This document shows, piece after piece, positions 8,003 to 17,789 of a DNA stretch of 64,000 nucleotides. The notes under the pieces are model-generated. The model had not been told where the DNA came from. It was given only the letters and a program-made list of their open reading frames with translations, and made no database searches. Both the position numbers and the translations under genes were made by a program. The first letter of the stretch is position 1. Every line of letters begins with the position of its first letter. The stretch is from Deefgea tanakiae (GTDB taxonomy: Bacteria > Pseudomonadota > Gammaproteobacteria > Burkholderiales > Chitinibacteraceae), in NCBI RefSeq assembly GCF_019665765.1, contig NZ_CP081150.1:2356001-2420000 (forward strand), given 5' to 3'.

Positions 8003-9283
8003 ATGCCAAACACTGTGACCAAACCAAGCGTTAAGAAAATACAACTTCAAGTTCTTAGTGGAGGGTGTTTAATTTGGCTAATAATTACAGCTCTGATGCC
8101 CAGCCTAACACCATCAGGACTTGACTCAATACTCCATCTGGCGACAAACGGTAACTGGCTATTGACAGATGAGATTCAATATTCAATTAGTATCGTTTTC
8201 ATATTAGCGCTCACCCATCAAATATTGCCATATTCCCAATGGCCATGGCAATTTTTCATATTCTGGTTACCATATGGAATATGGGCAAGTTTTTCAGTAA
8301 TCTGGTCTATTTACTCAGGCTATAGCATGCATGAGTCAGTTCATGAAGTATGGCTACCTATCTCAATTTTTTTATTTTCATTTGTTATAACAAAAGAAAG
8401 AGTATTCACACTAAGTCAAATATACTCCGCATTGTTATGCATTACACTTGCCGGAGCCTTAGCTGTAGTAGTTACAAATGAAACAACTCCCGGCAGTACT
8501 CGACATTATTTTGATAAAGTACTATTCGGAAACTGGCTTAGCTACACATTAGCTTTCGCAATGATTGGCAGCATTCCATTTTTAAAGTCACAACAAAATA
8601 TAAATTCAGCTATTTACTTATTGATTTGCAGTATTATTCTAGGCGCAACTCTTGGGTCTAGAATGTTTTGGCTATCAGCAATTCCTATTTGGCTATTTAT
8701 TACCTACATAACAAAGAATCAGCTTTTAAAAAATAGAAATAGAGCAACATTCTGGGTAATTATTTTTATAATTATTTGCGCAATGTACATCTTCACTGCG
8801 GCACCAAAAAAATCGAATGAACTCTCAAACCTTCCGCAACAATGGACTTGGCTAAGCACATTATTCAATAATGAACGCTATGCAATGTGGAACGCTTGGT
8901 TTAACGCATCTCAATCGAACTGGATAACAGGAACTGGACTCGGCTGGGAACTCCCAGGCATGGCTTACAGTCAACATCTTCCCGACTGGATGAGCAATAC
9001 CATGATGGCATCACATGGGCACAATTTATTTCTCAATGTTTATTTACAACTGGGCTTAATTGGATTTTTTCTATACTCACTTTTTTTTGCCTTAATGCAA
9101 CTTCATGCACATAGAACACCAGAAACGGCTGAAAGTATACAGAATGGATTCATGTTAATGCTCTTAATTTTGATTGGTAAAAATTTTAGCGATGATGGAA
9201 TGAGGGATCAGAATATCAGCTATTACTTCTCTCTTATTGGATTTATATTCGGCCACAATAACCAAGCACAAATAAAAAACTAA
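8003..9283 (+). CDS. O-antigen ligase (Wzy/WaaL/PilO-type) family membrane protein
   Basis: A 426-residue integral membrane protein with about ten hydrophobic segments. A large periplasmic loop carries GTGLGWELPGM, and the segment ASHGHNLFLNVYLQLGLIG is the conserved His-containing motif of Wzy_C/WaaL ligases. Such enzymes move lipid-linked glycans to lipid A or, in the PilO/PglL/TfpO group, to pilin Ser/Thr. Its position after pilin genes suggests pilin or pilus glycosylation, but the acceptor cannot be read from sequence. It is shorter than PglL (about 600) and close to TfpO. Coding DNA is markedly AT-rich with many ATA codons. Confidence 0.75.
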   Translation: MPNTVTKPSVKKIQLQVLSGGCLIWLIITALMPSLTPSGLDSILHLATNGNWLLTDEIQYSISIVFILALTHQILPYSQWPWQFFIFWLPYGIWASFSVIWSIYSGYSMHESVHEVWLPISIFLFSFVITKERVFTLSQIYSALLCITLAGALAVVVTNETTPGSTRHYFDKVLFGNWLSYTLAFAMIGSIPFLKSQQNINSAIYLLICSIILGATLGSRMFWLSAIPIWLFITYITKNQLLKNRNRATFWVIIFIIICAMYIFTAAPKKSNELSNLPQQWTWLSTLFNNERYAMWNAWFNASQSNWITGTGLGWELPGMAYSQHLPDWMSNTMMASHGHNLFLNVYLQLGLIGFFLYSLFFALMQLHAHRTPETAESIQNGFMLMLLILIGKNFSDDGMRDQNISYYFSLIGFIFGHNNQAQIKN

Positions 9284-9296
9284 AAGTCAAAATACA

Positions 9297-11291
9297 ATGA
9301 CAAATTTAAAATTTTACCAGCAGTTAATTGAGAGTGGAAAAGCGCAACAAGCCATTTCATCCATAGAAAAAAATATTAAAAAACAGCCAAAATCAGACTC
9401 TTTGTGGGTGCTGCTAGGTGCCGCACATCAAACAGAGGACAACCTTGAAAAGGCTGAGAGAGCCTTCAAGATGGCACTCCAAATTAATCCTCGCAACATA
9501 GACGCAAAAATCAATCTAGCAACTATTTATGTTGAACAGTTCCAACTTGTTGATGCGAAAAAGCTAATTTTAGAACTTGAGAAATTAGCCAAAAACCTGC
9601 CTTTAATCTGGCGACTAAAAAGCCGTATTTTTATGATTGAGGAGAACTACAAAGAGTCGTTTGCCACGACAAAAATAGCGATTAGATTGGAACCAGACAA
9701 TATTGAATACTGGTATGAACTCGTAAGTAGCGCAATCAATGGCAATTTAGATGCCCATATCGTTTATGCATTTACAACAGCATCAAAATCAATTTCTAAA
9801 AAATCTGAATTCATTAGTCTACAAGCTCTAATTTTTGCGAGACTACACCTTATTCCATTTGAAGATGCGTTTCAATATACACTTTGGCAGCCAAAGTCAG
9901 AGGATGAATTACTTCGAAGAACAATGGTTCAAAGCAGCCTACTTCTATGGGCAGGAGCCTTTGCTGATGCAGCCGAACTTTTAGAGATATTAATACCTCA
10001 ATATACCAATTTAATTGAATGCCGCGCCTTACTAGGCATCGCTCAATTAGCAACAAAAAATTGGAAAGACGGATGGAAAAATTACGCACACCGCTCACAG
10101 AAAAAGACTCTAATAAATTCACTTAAAATACCAGTCTGGACTGGAGAGAGCTTGAGTGGTAAGCGGTTACTTATCCACGGTGAACAGGGTGCTGGAGATG
10201 TCATTCAATTCATTCGATATATTAAATGTATTGAACAAACAGCGCTAAAAGTTAGCTTTAACTGTTCACCAGATATGTTGCCACTTTTCGGCAAGGATGC
10301 AATTAATGAAGCCAATCAAAATACAACTTTTGAAGCGGATACAATATTTGACTTCCAAACACGTTTGTTAGATCTTCCTCAATGGGTCAAATTTGAGGAT
10401 ACTCAACCCACCCCCTATATACAGATAGACATGTCTTGCAAAAAAAAGTGGGCTGCAATTTTAGGAAACAAAGAAAATATTCGAATTGGCATTGTATGGG
10501 CAGGTAATCCAAACCATGCTGGTGATTTTGAAAGATCAGCAGCATTGCTAGATTTTGAGTCTCTTTTTACGACAAGTGGGATTAGCTGGTACAGCCTACA
10601 AAAAGGAGTAGCGGCACAAAATGAGTTGAACGATTTACTAAATACTTTTCCAATAGTTGATTTAAGCTCACACATTTACGACTTCTCTGATACTGCTGCA
10701 ATAATATCTGAGCTTGATTTATTATTAACAGTCGACACCTCAGTTGCTCACCTTGCAGGCGCACTTAATACTCCAACATGGGTGTTACTTAGCTCTTTTA
10801 GTCCAGATTGGCGATGGGACACAGAGCAAAACTCATCCGATTGGTACCCATCAATTCAGACATTCAGGAAGAAAGAAATTTCATGGCAAAATTTTATAAG
10901 CTCAGAAATTAAAAATAAGCTTAAAGAATTTTTTCATTTAACCCCAAAAATAGATCTCAAACAAGCAACAAACTCTTACTTAAACAGCACTCTTGAGAAT
11001 TTTGAATTGCTCAAAAACATGAAGAGTTTGACCACTGATGAGATTTTAAAAGCTTTAAATGAAATTTTATCAACTCATAAGAGACACCTTGAATCACTCT
11101 TACTTAGGGCGCATATTCTCATTCAACAGCAACAATTTGAGCATGCACTCTTAGATATATGTGCTGCATGTCGTTGGCATCCAGACAACTCAAATGCAAA
11201 GATGCTTATGGCTGACTGGCTACAATTATTTGAAAAAAACTGGATGCTCAACAAAGAGAGCTTAACTTTAACTCTATTGGATATCGAGTAA
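9297..11291 (+). CDS. TPR protein with GT9/GT41-like glycosyltransferase domain
   Basis: A 664-residue protein with at least three TPR units in residues 1-150 (for example LWVLLGAAHQTEDNLEKAERAF). The C-terminal domain (about 290-540) carries HGEQGAGDVIQFIRY, GIVWAGNPNHAGDF and TVDTSVAHLAGALNTPTW, the hallmarks of heptosyltransferase-like domains found in TPR-glycosyltransferase fusions. A second short TPR stretch lies near the C-terminus. It starts 14 bases after the ligase gene, so it is probably translated from the same mRNA. No signal peptide is present, so it should act in the cytoplasm, perhaps building a glycan for the neighbouring ligase. The sugar is unknown. Confidence 0.75.
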   Translation: MTNLKFYQQLIESGKAQQAISSIEKNIKKQPKSDSLWVLLGAAHQTEDNLEKAERAFKMALQINPRNIDAKINLATIYVEQFQLVDAKKLILELEKLAKNLPLIWRLKSRIFMIEENYKESFATTKIAIRLEPDNIEYWYELVSSAINGNLDAHIVYAFTTASKSISKKSEFISLQALIFARLHLIPFEDAFQYTLWQPKSEDELLRRTMVQSSLLLWAGAFADAAELLEILIPQYTNLIECRALLGIAQLATKNWKDGWKNYAHRSQKKTLINSLKIPVWTGESLSGKRLLIHGEQGAGDVIQFIRYIKCIEQTALKVSFNCSPDMLPLFGKDAINEANQNTTFEADTIFDFQTRLLDLPQWVKFEDTQPTPYIQIDMSCKKKWAAILGNKENIRIGIVWAGNPNHAGDFERSAALLDFESLFTTSGISWYSLQKGVAAQNELNDLLNTFPIVDLSSHIYDFSDTAAIISELDLLLTVDTSVAHLAGALNTPTWVLLSSFSPDWRWDTEQNSSDWYPSIQTFRKKEISWQNFISSEIKNKLKEFFHLTPKIDLKQATNSYLNSTLENFELLKNMKSLTTDEILKALNEILSTHKRHLESLLLRAHILIQQQQFEHALLDICAACRWHPDNSNAKMLMADWLQLFEKNWMLNKESLTLTLLDIE

Positions 11292-11296
11292 TACTT

Positions 11297-12106
11297 ATGA
11301 GTCCTGTATTTATTTTTAACAAAATGACTGTAATCTCTGGAATTAGAAGCAAAGCATTTTGGTTGATTTTATTTATAACAGTCCTTCTCTTTAGCGCTGC
11401 TTTTTTATCAGGATCATTTTCATCTAGACAGCCCCTTGTTGTTAGTTTAGATGTTGGTTACACAGCAGCAAGAATAGGATTGCTTTTTTTAGCGCTAGTT
11501 TGGACTCAAGAATTACTACAAAAAGATCTTGATAAAAAAACTGTGCACTGGGCTGTTGCATATCCATGCTCTAGAGCAAGCTATTTATTAGGAAAATTAC
11601 TTGGGATTTCCGCATTACTTTTAATGTCTACAATTATTTTTTCTCTACCACTTTGGTGGATTGCCAACTATGCTAGCTGGGGATATGAAGCCTCAAGTTT
11701 GCCTTATATAGGCCTATCTTACCCAATAAGCATGTTTGGACTATGGCTAGAGTCGATGATAATTTTAGCTTTTACAGCTTGTATGATTACAATTAGTACC
11801 ACACCTTTTTTAGCTATTGCTATAGGACTTTTATTTTCACTAGCTGGACGTGGACTTGGCGCTGTTCTCGATTTTTTATTATTTAGCCCTTATGCTGATG
11901 CTAGTTTTAAAGCAAAATTTTTACCTATAGCTAATACTCTCCGCTGGTTCTTACCTGATTTATCAGCTTTAGACTGGAGACAAGCAACACTTTATGGACA
12001 TTGGCAAGGTCTATATCCTGGAGCTGCTATTTGTATGGCATTGGGCTATATATTAATATTTACTGCACTTTCCATGATTATATTCAACAAAAGAGCGCTC
12101 AATTGA
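11297..12106 (+). CDS. ABC-2 type transporter permease (PilI-like by context)
   Basis: A 269-residue protein with about six transmembrane helices, including a long first helix (AFWLILFITVLLFSAAFL) and the ABC-2 feature QELLQKDLDKKTVHWAVAYPCSR between helices 2 and 3. It starts six bases after the TPR-glycosyltransferase. Together with the ATPase at 13004 it forms a transporter. Myxococcus and Bdellovibrio pil clusters contain an analogous set, PilG-PilH-PilI, needed for pilus formation; assigning this gene as PilI is inference from context, not alignment. Confidence 0.7.
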   Translation: MSPVFIFNKMTVISGIRSKAFWLILFITVLLFSAAFLSGSFSSRQPLVVSLDVGYTAARIGLLFLALVWTQELLQKDLDKKTVHWAVAYPCSRASYLLGKLLGISALLLMSTIIFSLPLWWIANYASWGYEASSLPYIGLSYPISMFGLWLESMIILAFTACMITISTTPFLAIAIGLLFSLAGRGLGAVLDFLLFSPYADASFKAKFLPIANTLRWFLPDLSALDWRQATLYGHWQGLYPGAAICMALGYILIFTALSMIIFNKRALN

Positions 12107-12166
12107 ATATCGATCAACTTATTCTAGCTATTAAACGTTATCACCATTTTTTGGACTGATATTGCG

Positions 12167-13000
12167 ATGCAAAAAAAAGAGTTAATTTATACATTAATAA
12201 TTATAGTAGTGGGATTGACTTTGCATACCATAGGCAGCTTTACACTAAATAATAATCGAAAAGCAAAATCACATAACGATGACCTTGCGGTAGCGGCACC
12301 CGTGCCTATTCAATTATTTATTGCGGGAGGGGATCGTTACTTAGCCTCAAATATTAATATTTTTCGCACATTTATGCTAGACAATCCCTACCCAACCCCT
12401 GAAACAATTTCAACACAAGCTAAATTACAAAGTACCGCAAGTTTCTTTAATCCAGCACATGAAGACAATTACTACTTAGCTGCAGCAACAATTAGTTGGC
12501 AAAATGAAATCCCTACAGCTCAACAGATTTTATATGCAGCAATGACTAGTCGACCTCAAGATATTTACCCTGGTTTTTTCTATGCATTCAACAAAAAATA
12601 TTTCGAGCATGATATTGCTGGGGCAATAAAGACTCTTAATCAAGTAGCTCTTCGCGCAGATAAAAACAACTATCAAGCTTTAATGGTTATGGCTGCAAGA
12701 TGGGCGGACCAAAGTAATGATAGCATTGAAGCAATTAATATACTGCAAGCAATGATTAAACAAACCAATGAACCAGCATTAAAGGAATTTCTAGAACAAA
12801 GGGTTACACGGCTAAAGGGGCTACTTTCTTTACAAACTGCCGCACACCAATATGCCAAACAAACAGGTCTAGTACTAACCCAGCTTGATTCACTAGTTCA
12901 ATCGGGTATCATTAATCAAATTCCAGTAGACCCTATAGGGCAAGGTTATGGCCTGAGTCCAGATGGGAAACCAATATTACTTTCGGCGAAGACTAATTAA
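12167..13000 (+). CDS. Membrane-anchored TPR-like protein between ABC transporter genes
   Basis: A 277-residue protein with one N-terminal membrane anchor (LIYTLIIIVVGLTLHTIG) and an extracytoplasmic helical domain. Helical repeats at about 100-235 look TPR-like (YLAAATISWQNEIPTAQQIL; ALMVMAARWADQSND). The C-terminus ends with IPVDPIGQGYGLSPDGKP, a short motif reminiscent of pilin-type DP-G loops. I do not recognise a named family. It sits between permease and ATPase, so it is probably a third subunit, in the position PilG holds in deltaproteobacterial clusters. Confidence 0.55.
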   Translation: MQKKELIYTLIIIVVGLTLHTIGSFTLNNNRKAKSHNDDLAVAAPVPIQLFIAGGDRYLASNINIFRTFMLDNPYPTPETISTQAKLQSTASFFNPAHEDNYYLAAATISWQNEIPTAQQILYAAMTSRPQDIYPGFFYAFNKKYFEHDIAGAIKTLNQVALRADKNNYQALMVMAARWADQSNDSIEAINILQAMIKQTNEPALKEFLEQRVTRLKGLLSLQTAAHQYAKQTGLVLTQLDSLVQSGIINQIPVDPIGQGYGLSPDGKPILLSAKTN

Positions 13001-13003
13001 ATT

Positions 13004-13924
13004 ATGGCTGCAATTGAACTTATAAATTTAAGTAAATCTTACACTAGTCAATGGGGTAAAAAATCGATAGCCCTCAATGATTTGAATTTAAAAATAGAAG
13101 ATGGAGAAGCGTTTGGATTTATAGGAGCAAATGGAGCAGGAAAAAGCACTACAATTAAAATAATTATGGGGTTACTCAAAGCAAGTTCAGGGACAGCATT
13201 ACTATATAATCAAGATGTCAAAACTCCAACAGCTCGAAATGGGATAGCTTATGTACCTGAGAATCCTTTGCTCTACGATTATCTAACTCCGCTTGAAATT
13301 TTAAAAGCAGGAGCGCAACTCCATAGACTTAAGACAAATGATTTACATCGGCATTGCCTGAGTTGGCTAGAACGTTTTGATTTATTACACGTAGCTAAGA
13401 AGCAATTACGAAGTTTCTCTAAAGGAATGATGCAGCGAACGGCCTTGGCACATGCGTTCACAATACAACCTAAGCTAATGATACTTGATGAACCATTTTC
13501 AGGATTAGATCCTTTAGGAAGAAAACTTGTACTTGATATTCTTGCTGAGTATAGGCAACAAGGAGGTACATTATTTTTCTCCTCACATATTCTATATGAC
13601 GTAGAACGACTTGCAGATCGGTATGCGTTAATTAATAAGGGCAAACTAGAAACAGTTCATAAGCCTAGCGAGTTATTAAATAATGAAACAACTGTTTTAA
13701 TTACTAGCTCTGGTGAGATGCATGCTATGGGAATGGAATCTCAAGGTCTAAATCGCTGGAAAGCAGAAGTAAGTAGAGCGAATTTATGGAGTTTAATTGA
13801 GCAGCTAAAACAATCAGGACATCAGATTCATGAAATACGCTCTATATCAACTTTAGAGCAAACTTTTATCGCTTCTATAGAAGCCCAAAAAGCCAGCTAT
13901 ACGACAAGTCAAAAATCAGCCTAG
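13004..13924 (+). CDS. ABC transporter ATP-binding protein (PilH-like by context)
   Basis: A 306-residue ATPase with Walker A GANGAGKST (about 42-50), the signature stretch RSFSKGMMQR, Walker B LMILDEPFSGLDP and the switch histidine in FFSSHIL. The C-terminal extension of about 80 residues is typical of exporters pairing with ABC-2 permeases. It begins three bases after the preceding stop, so translation is likely coupled. With the permease at 11297 and the TPR-like protein it makes a complete inner-membrane transporter. The substrate is unknown. Confidence 0.85.
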   Translation: MAAIELINLSKSYTSQWGKKSIALNDLNLKIEDGEAFGFIGANGAGKSTTIKIIMGLLKASSGTALLYNQDVKTPTARNGIAYVPENPLLYDYLTPLEILKAGAQLHRLKTNDLHRHCLSWLERFDLLHVAKKQLRSFSKGMMQRTALAHAFTIQPKLMILDEPFSGLDPLGRKLVLDILAEYRQQGGTLFFSSHILYDVERLADRYALINKGKLETVHKPSELLNNETTVLITSSGEMHAMGMESQGLNRWKAEVSRANLWSLIEQLKQSGHQIHEIRSISTLEQTFIASIEAQKASYTTSQKSA

Positions 13925-14023
13925 CGTAACTTAATATCAATACTAAAATATAAAATAACATGACCACACATCAATAGTTTTACTCATTATTAATTACCGG
14001 CATATAATTTAAAGGAATAATTT

Positions 14024-14389
14024 GTGCAAAAAATATTGTTTTTATTCATAATGTGTTTTACAACTTACTCCTTCGCCGCCCGTATTCTCCCCGAAGGCGT
14101 ATTTACAACGTTGGACTCATACACTCCACCGGTCATTCGCTTAGATGGCAAGGATTTTCAAACTTCGGCTGCTTTTCAGATTCGAGATGCTCAAAACCGA
14201 TTGATTGCTCCGCAACGCGTACCGACTGATGTGCCGGTTTGGATACAGGTTGAGCCAAGTCGGCAGGATTTGATTTGGCGTGCTTGGATTTTGTCGCCGG
14301 AGGAAGTGGAATATCTCAAGTCAATCGGCCGTATCAAAGAGCCTCGATCCAGCTTCTTTGGTTTAGAATGCTTGTTTGTTCAATGCTGA
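14024..14389 (+). CDS. Small exported hypothetical protein
   Basis: A 121-residue protein starting at GTG behind AAAGGAA (about 14011-14017). Residues 1-19 form a signal peptide (ILFLFIMCFTTYSFAA). The body (RILPEGVFTTLDSYTPP, then QDLIWRAWILSPEEVEYL) has no motif I recognise; two cysteines lie in the last ten residues. Base composition returns to that of the flanking chromosome within this gene, so it marks the right border of the AT-rich block. It may end a little early: the last dozen residues look unlike the rest. Confidence 0.5.
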   Translation: MQKILFLFIMCFTTYSFAARILPEGVFTTLDSYTPPVIRLDGKDFQTSAAFQIRDAQNRLIAPQRVPTDVPVWIQVEPSRQDLIWRAWILSPEEVEYLKSIGRIKEPRSSFFGLECLFVQC

Positions 14390-14870
14390 GTGCTGAAAAA
14401 TTTGCCGCTCGTTTGCTGCATGTATTTCGATCGAATGCGTTTTGTCGGCCAATGGATGGCGCTCTTCGCAACCACAGGCAGGAAACACTATTTTGACCGA
14501 ATTGCAGTTGCCTCCAAAAATCTTGCTTGCACGCTGTCATCACTGATCACAGCGTGCAAATATGCCACCATGACCGCTGCTCAAAGATTCCTTAGCAATC
14601 TGAACTCTATTAATTATCAAGCGACAGCATTTAATAATCAGTGAGCTTTTTGCGCCACGATTCCCCATGACGCGCTGCAATATTTTTGGCAATCACCGAT
14701 AGTCAAATCAAGAAAACACTCCACCATTCAGCAAGCTACTGTTTTTAGTAACAAATTCCTCAGTTAATCAGCTCCGCTCAGGCCGTGATTTGCGTTAAAA
14801 TCCAGCTCAATGATTTAATCTCTGCCATCCGCACGATACAACGCAACGCCGCTCTTCATCGTCTTTCATG
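14390..14870. other. Non-coding stretch before miaB
   Basis: No open frame here looks like a protein on either strand. A perfect 11-bp inverted repeat, TTGCACGCTGT at 14527-14537 and ACAGCGTGCAA at 14549-14559, lies in the middle, with no T-run behind it. The rest may be decayed sequence. Confidence 0.5.
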
Positions 14871-14917
14871 GGTATACCTACCAATGCATTACAAATTATT
14901 GCGGCCAAGCATATACA
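14871..14917. repeat. 47-bp palindrome family, copy upstream of miaB
   Basis: Starts GGTAT and ends ATACA, 47 bases exactly, one end base off the pattern. The internal GCATT at positions 16-20 matches the copy at 20187. It ends 27 bases before the miaB start. Confidence 0.5.
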
Positions 14918-14944
14918 TCCAGTTTTTTGAAAAGAAGTTACGCA

Positions 14945-16291
14945 ATGAGCAAAAAAGTATTTATTAAAACCTTCGGCTGCCAGATGAACGAATACGATTC
15001 GGACAAAATGGTCGACGTGTTACACGCCTCCGAAGGCTTGGTGAAAACCGATAACGTCGAAGAAGCCGATGTGATTTTGTTTAACACCTGTAGCGTGCGC
15101 GAAAAAGCGCAAGAGAAAGTGTTTTCTGATCTAGGTCGAATTAAAGACTTAAAAATCGCCAATCCAAATCTGGTGATTGGTGTCGGCGGCTGCGTTGCTT
15201 CGCAAGAAGGTGATGCCATCGTCAAGCGTGCGCCGTATGTAGATATTGTGTTTGGTCCGCAAACTTTGCATCGTTTGCCTGAGTTGATTGCCGCCAAACG
15301 TAAATCCGGGATTAGCCAAGTTGATATTTCTTTCCCAGAAATCGAAAAATTCGACCACCTGCCGCCTGCTCGCGTTGAAGGCGGCGCGGCATATGTATCG
15401 ATCATGGAAGGCTGTTCGAAATATTGCAGTTTCTGCGTTGTGCCTTATACACGCGGTGAAGAAGTATCGCGCCCGTTTGAAGACATCCTGACCGAAGTCG
15501 CACATTTAGCGCAGCAAGGCGTGAAAGAGCTGCATTTGCTCGGCCAAAATGTGAACGCCTATCGCGGCGTGATTTTAGATGGCTCTGATGAAGGCGAAAC
15601 CGCCGATTTAGCCACGCTGCTTGAATACGTGCACGAAATTCCTGGCATCGAGCGCATTCGGTACACCACCAGCCACCCCAAAGAAATGACGGCGCGGATT
15701 ATTGATTGCTACCGCACGCTGCCTAAGCTTTGCTCGCAATTGCATTTGCCAGTACAAGCCGGTTCGGATCGCGTGTTGGTGAATATGAAACGCGGCTACA
15801 CCACGCTGGAATATAAATCAGTCATTCGCAAACTACGCGAAGCGCGCCCTGATTTGTGTTTCTCGAGTGACTTTATCGTTGGCTTCCCTGGCGAAACCGA
15901 AGAAGACTTCGAGCGCACAATGAAGCTCATCGAAGACGTGGGCTTTGATACCAGCTACAGCTTTGTGTACAGCCGTCGCCCAGGTACGCCAGCCGCCGAT
16001 TTGCCTGATGATGTGCCAGAGGAAGTTAAACTCGCTCGCCTGCAACGGATGCAGAAACGTCTAGAGCAACAAGCCGAAGCGATTAATTTGGCCATGGTCG
16101 GCAGTGTGCAGCGTGTGATGGTTGAGCGTTTTGCCAAAAAAGACAAAACCGAGCTTGCTGGTCGTACCGACAATAACCGCATCGTGAATTTTGAAGGCAA
16201 TCCACGCTTGATGAATCAATTTGTGCACGTCAAAATCACCGATGCGTTCCCACGCAGCTTGCGTGGCGAGATTGTGACGCAAGAAATCTAA
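14945..16291 (+). CDS. miaB: tRNA-2-methylthio-N6-dimethylallyladenosine synthase
   Basis: MiaB is the radical-SAM methylthiotransferase that modifies A37 of tRNAs. The N-terminal UPF0004 domain has Cys12 ([10 protein letters not shown]), Cys49 (NTCSVRE) and Cys83 (GGCVASQ), which hold one 4Fe-4S cluster. CSKYCSFC near residue 157 is the radical-SAM cluster. The C-terminal part contains the TRAM domain. The product has 448 residues. An in-frame ATG at 14927 adds six residues, but [14 protein letters not shown] at 14945 is the family start. It begins the conserved block miaB-ybeZ-ybeY-ybeX-lnt. Confidence 0.97.
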   Translation: MSKKVFIKTFGCQMNEYDSDKMVDVLHASEGLVKTDNVEEADVILFNTCSVREKAQEKVFSDLGRIKDLKIANPNLVIGVGGCVASQEGDAIVKRAPYVDIVFGPQTLHRLPELIAAKRKSGISQVDISFPEIEKFDHLPPARVEGGAAYVSIMEGCSKYCSFCVVPYTRGEEVSRPFEDILTEVAHLAQQGVKELHLLGQNVNAYRGVILDGSDEGETADLATLLEYVHEIPGIERIRYTTSHPKEMTARIIDCYRTLPKLCSQLHLPVQAGSDRVLVNMKRGYTTLEYKSVIRKLREARPDLCFSSDFIVGFPGETEEDFERTMKLIEDVGFDTSYSFVYSRRPGTPAADLPDDVPEEVKLARLQRMQKRLEQQAEAINLAMVGSVQRVMVERFAKKDKTELAGRTDNNRIVNFEGNPRLMNQFVHVKITDAFPRSLRGEIVTQEI

Positions 16292-16309
16292 TCGCAAACG
16301 AGGATTGTT

Positions 16310-17317
16310 GTGCATACCGAATCCATCAGTTTCACCCCCATCGACAACACACGCCTCGATAATCTGTGCGGCGCGTTGGATGACAATCTGCGCCAAATCG
16401 AAGTGGCGCTCGACGTGACGATTGCGCGGCGTAATGAGGTTTTCAAAGTCACAGGGGCGATCAAAGCAGCACGCAAAGCGCTCGATGCTCTGGAAATATT
16501 TTACGACGATGCAGACGAGCCGCTGGATATCGATACGGTGCAATTGGGTTTGATTGAAATTTTGCGCAACCCAAATGAGCTGATTATTGATCCGACCGTG
16601 CCGCAACTGCGCACCAAACGCGGTGATTTGCGTGGCCGCACGCCGGGGCAAAATACCTACATCAAAATGATTGCCGAACATGATGTGACATTTGGTATTG
16701 GCCCCGCCGGAACAGGCAAGACGTATCTGGCTGTAGCCAGCGCAGTTGATGCGCTAGAGCGAGATACTGTGCAACGTCTCGTTTTAGTTCGCCCAGCAGT
16801 TGAGGCTGGAGAAAAGCTCGGTTTCTTGCCCGGCGATTTGGTGCAAAAAGTCGACCCGTATTTACGGCCACTGTACGACGCGCTGTATGATTTACTGGGC
16901 GTAGAAAAAGTCACCAAGCTATTTGAAAAACAAATCATCGAGATCGCACCACTCGCGTTTATGCGTGGCCGTACTTTGAGCCACAGCTTTATCATTTTGG
17001 ACGAAGCGCAAAACACCACGCCCGAACAAATGAAGATGTTCTTGACGCGGATTGGTTTTGGTAGCAAAGCCGTGATTACCGGCGATGCAACGCAAGTTGA
17101 TTTGCCTAAACATCAAAAATCAGGCCTGACCGACGCGCAAGAAGTGCTGCAAGGCGTGCGCGGCATTGGTGTGCATCACTTCACCGCTGCCGACGTCGTA
17201 CGCCACCCGCTAGTGCAAAAGATCGTCACCGCTTACGAAAAAACCGCGGCGCAACGTGCCGCACAAGAAGCCGCGCGCGAAGAACAACGCCGCGCCATCA
17301 AAGGTCTCGCCTCATGA
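16310..17317 (+). CDS. ybeZ: PhoH-like ATPase (YbeZ/PhoL)
   Basis: A 335-residue PhoH family protein with Walker A GPAGTGKT near residue 130, Walker [15 protein letters not shown], and the family stretch [22 protein letters not shown]. It is thought to act with YbeY in ribosome or rRNA quality control. It uses a GTG start with AGGA at 16301-16304. The gene overlaps ybeY by four bases (ATGA), so translation is coupled. Confidence 0.93.
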   Translation: MHTESISFTPIDNTRLDNLCGALDDNLRQIEVALDVTIARRNEVFKVTGAIKAARKALDALEIFYDDADEPLDIDTVQLGLIEILRNPNELIIDPTVPQLRTKRGDLRGRTPGQNTYIKMIAEHDVTFGIGPAGTGKTYLAVASAVDALERDTVQRLVLVRPAVEAGEKLGFLPGDLVQKVDPYLRPLYDALYDLLGVEKVTKLFEKQIIEIAPLAFMRGRTLSHSFIILDEAQNTTPEQMKMFLTRIGFGSKAVITGDATQVDLPKHQKSGLTDAQEVLQGVRGIGVHHFTAADVVRHPLVQKIVTAYEKTAAQRAAQEAAREEQRRAIKGLAS

Positions 17318-17781
17318 GTCGCAATATCCAACTCGCCATCCAAAACGAAAGTGTAGCCAGCCCAATCCCGCGTAAAAGCCTACTCAAAAAATGGTTTCGC
17401 GCGGCACTGTCCGAGCAATTTACACAGGCAGAAATCACGCTGCGCTTTGTCGATGCTGAGGAAGGCCAAATCTTAAATCGCGATTATCGCCAAAAAGACT
17501 ACGCCACCAATGTACTGACGTTTACTTTTGACGATGATTTGCCGCAAGGCGCGCCATTGATGGGTGATTTAGTCTTGTGTGGCTCAGTGATTGAGCGCGA
17601 AGCAATTACGCAAAACAAACCTTTGTTGGCGCATTATTGCCACATGATTGTGCACGGCACGCTGCATTTACAAGGTTTTGACCACATTGATGAGGCCGAA
17701 GCCGAAGCGATGGAGTCGTTAGAAACACAAATTGTCACGAAGCTGGGTTATGATGACCCTTATCTGAGTGAAAAGGAGTAG
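17314..17781 (+). CDS. ybeY: Endoribonuclease YbeY (16S rRNA maturation)
   Basis: A 155-residue metalloenzyme. The zinc motif [11 protein letters not shown] fits the family H3xH5xH pattern, and [13 protein letters not shown] is the conserved substrate-cleft stretch before it. YbeY processes the 3' end of 16S rRNA and takes part in ribosome quality control. It overlaps ybeZ by four bases and is followed nine bases later by ybeX. Confidence 0.95.
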   Translation: MSRNIQLAIQNESVASPIPRKSLLKKWFRAALSEQFTQAEITLRFVDAEEGQILNRDYRQKDYATNVLTFTFDDDLPQGAPLMGDLVLCGSVIEREAITQNKPLLAHYCHMIVHGTLHLQGFDHIDEAEAEAMESLETQIVTKLGYDDPYLSEKE

Positions 17782-17789
17782 TTTGAATT

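Noticed and set aside
14390-14644. An 84-codon open frame before miaB
   Set aside because: No ribosome site, no protein-like composition, and it contains the perfect hairpin; probably chance.
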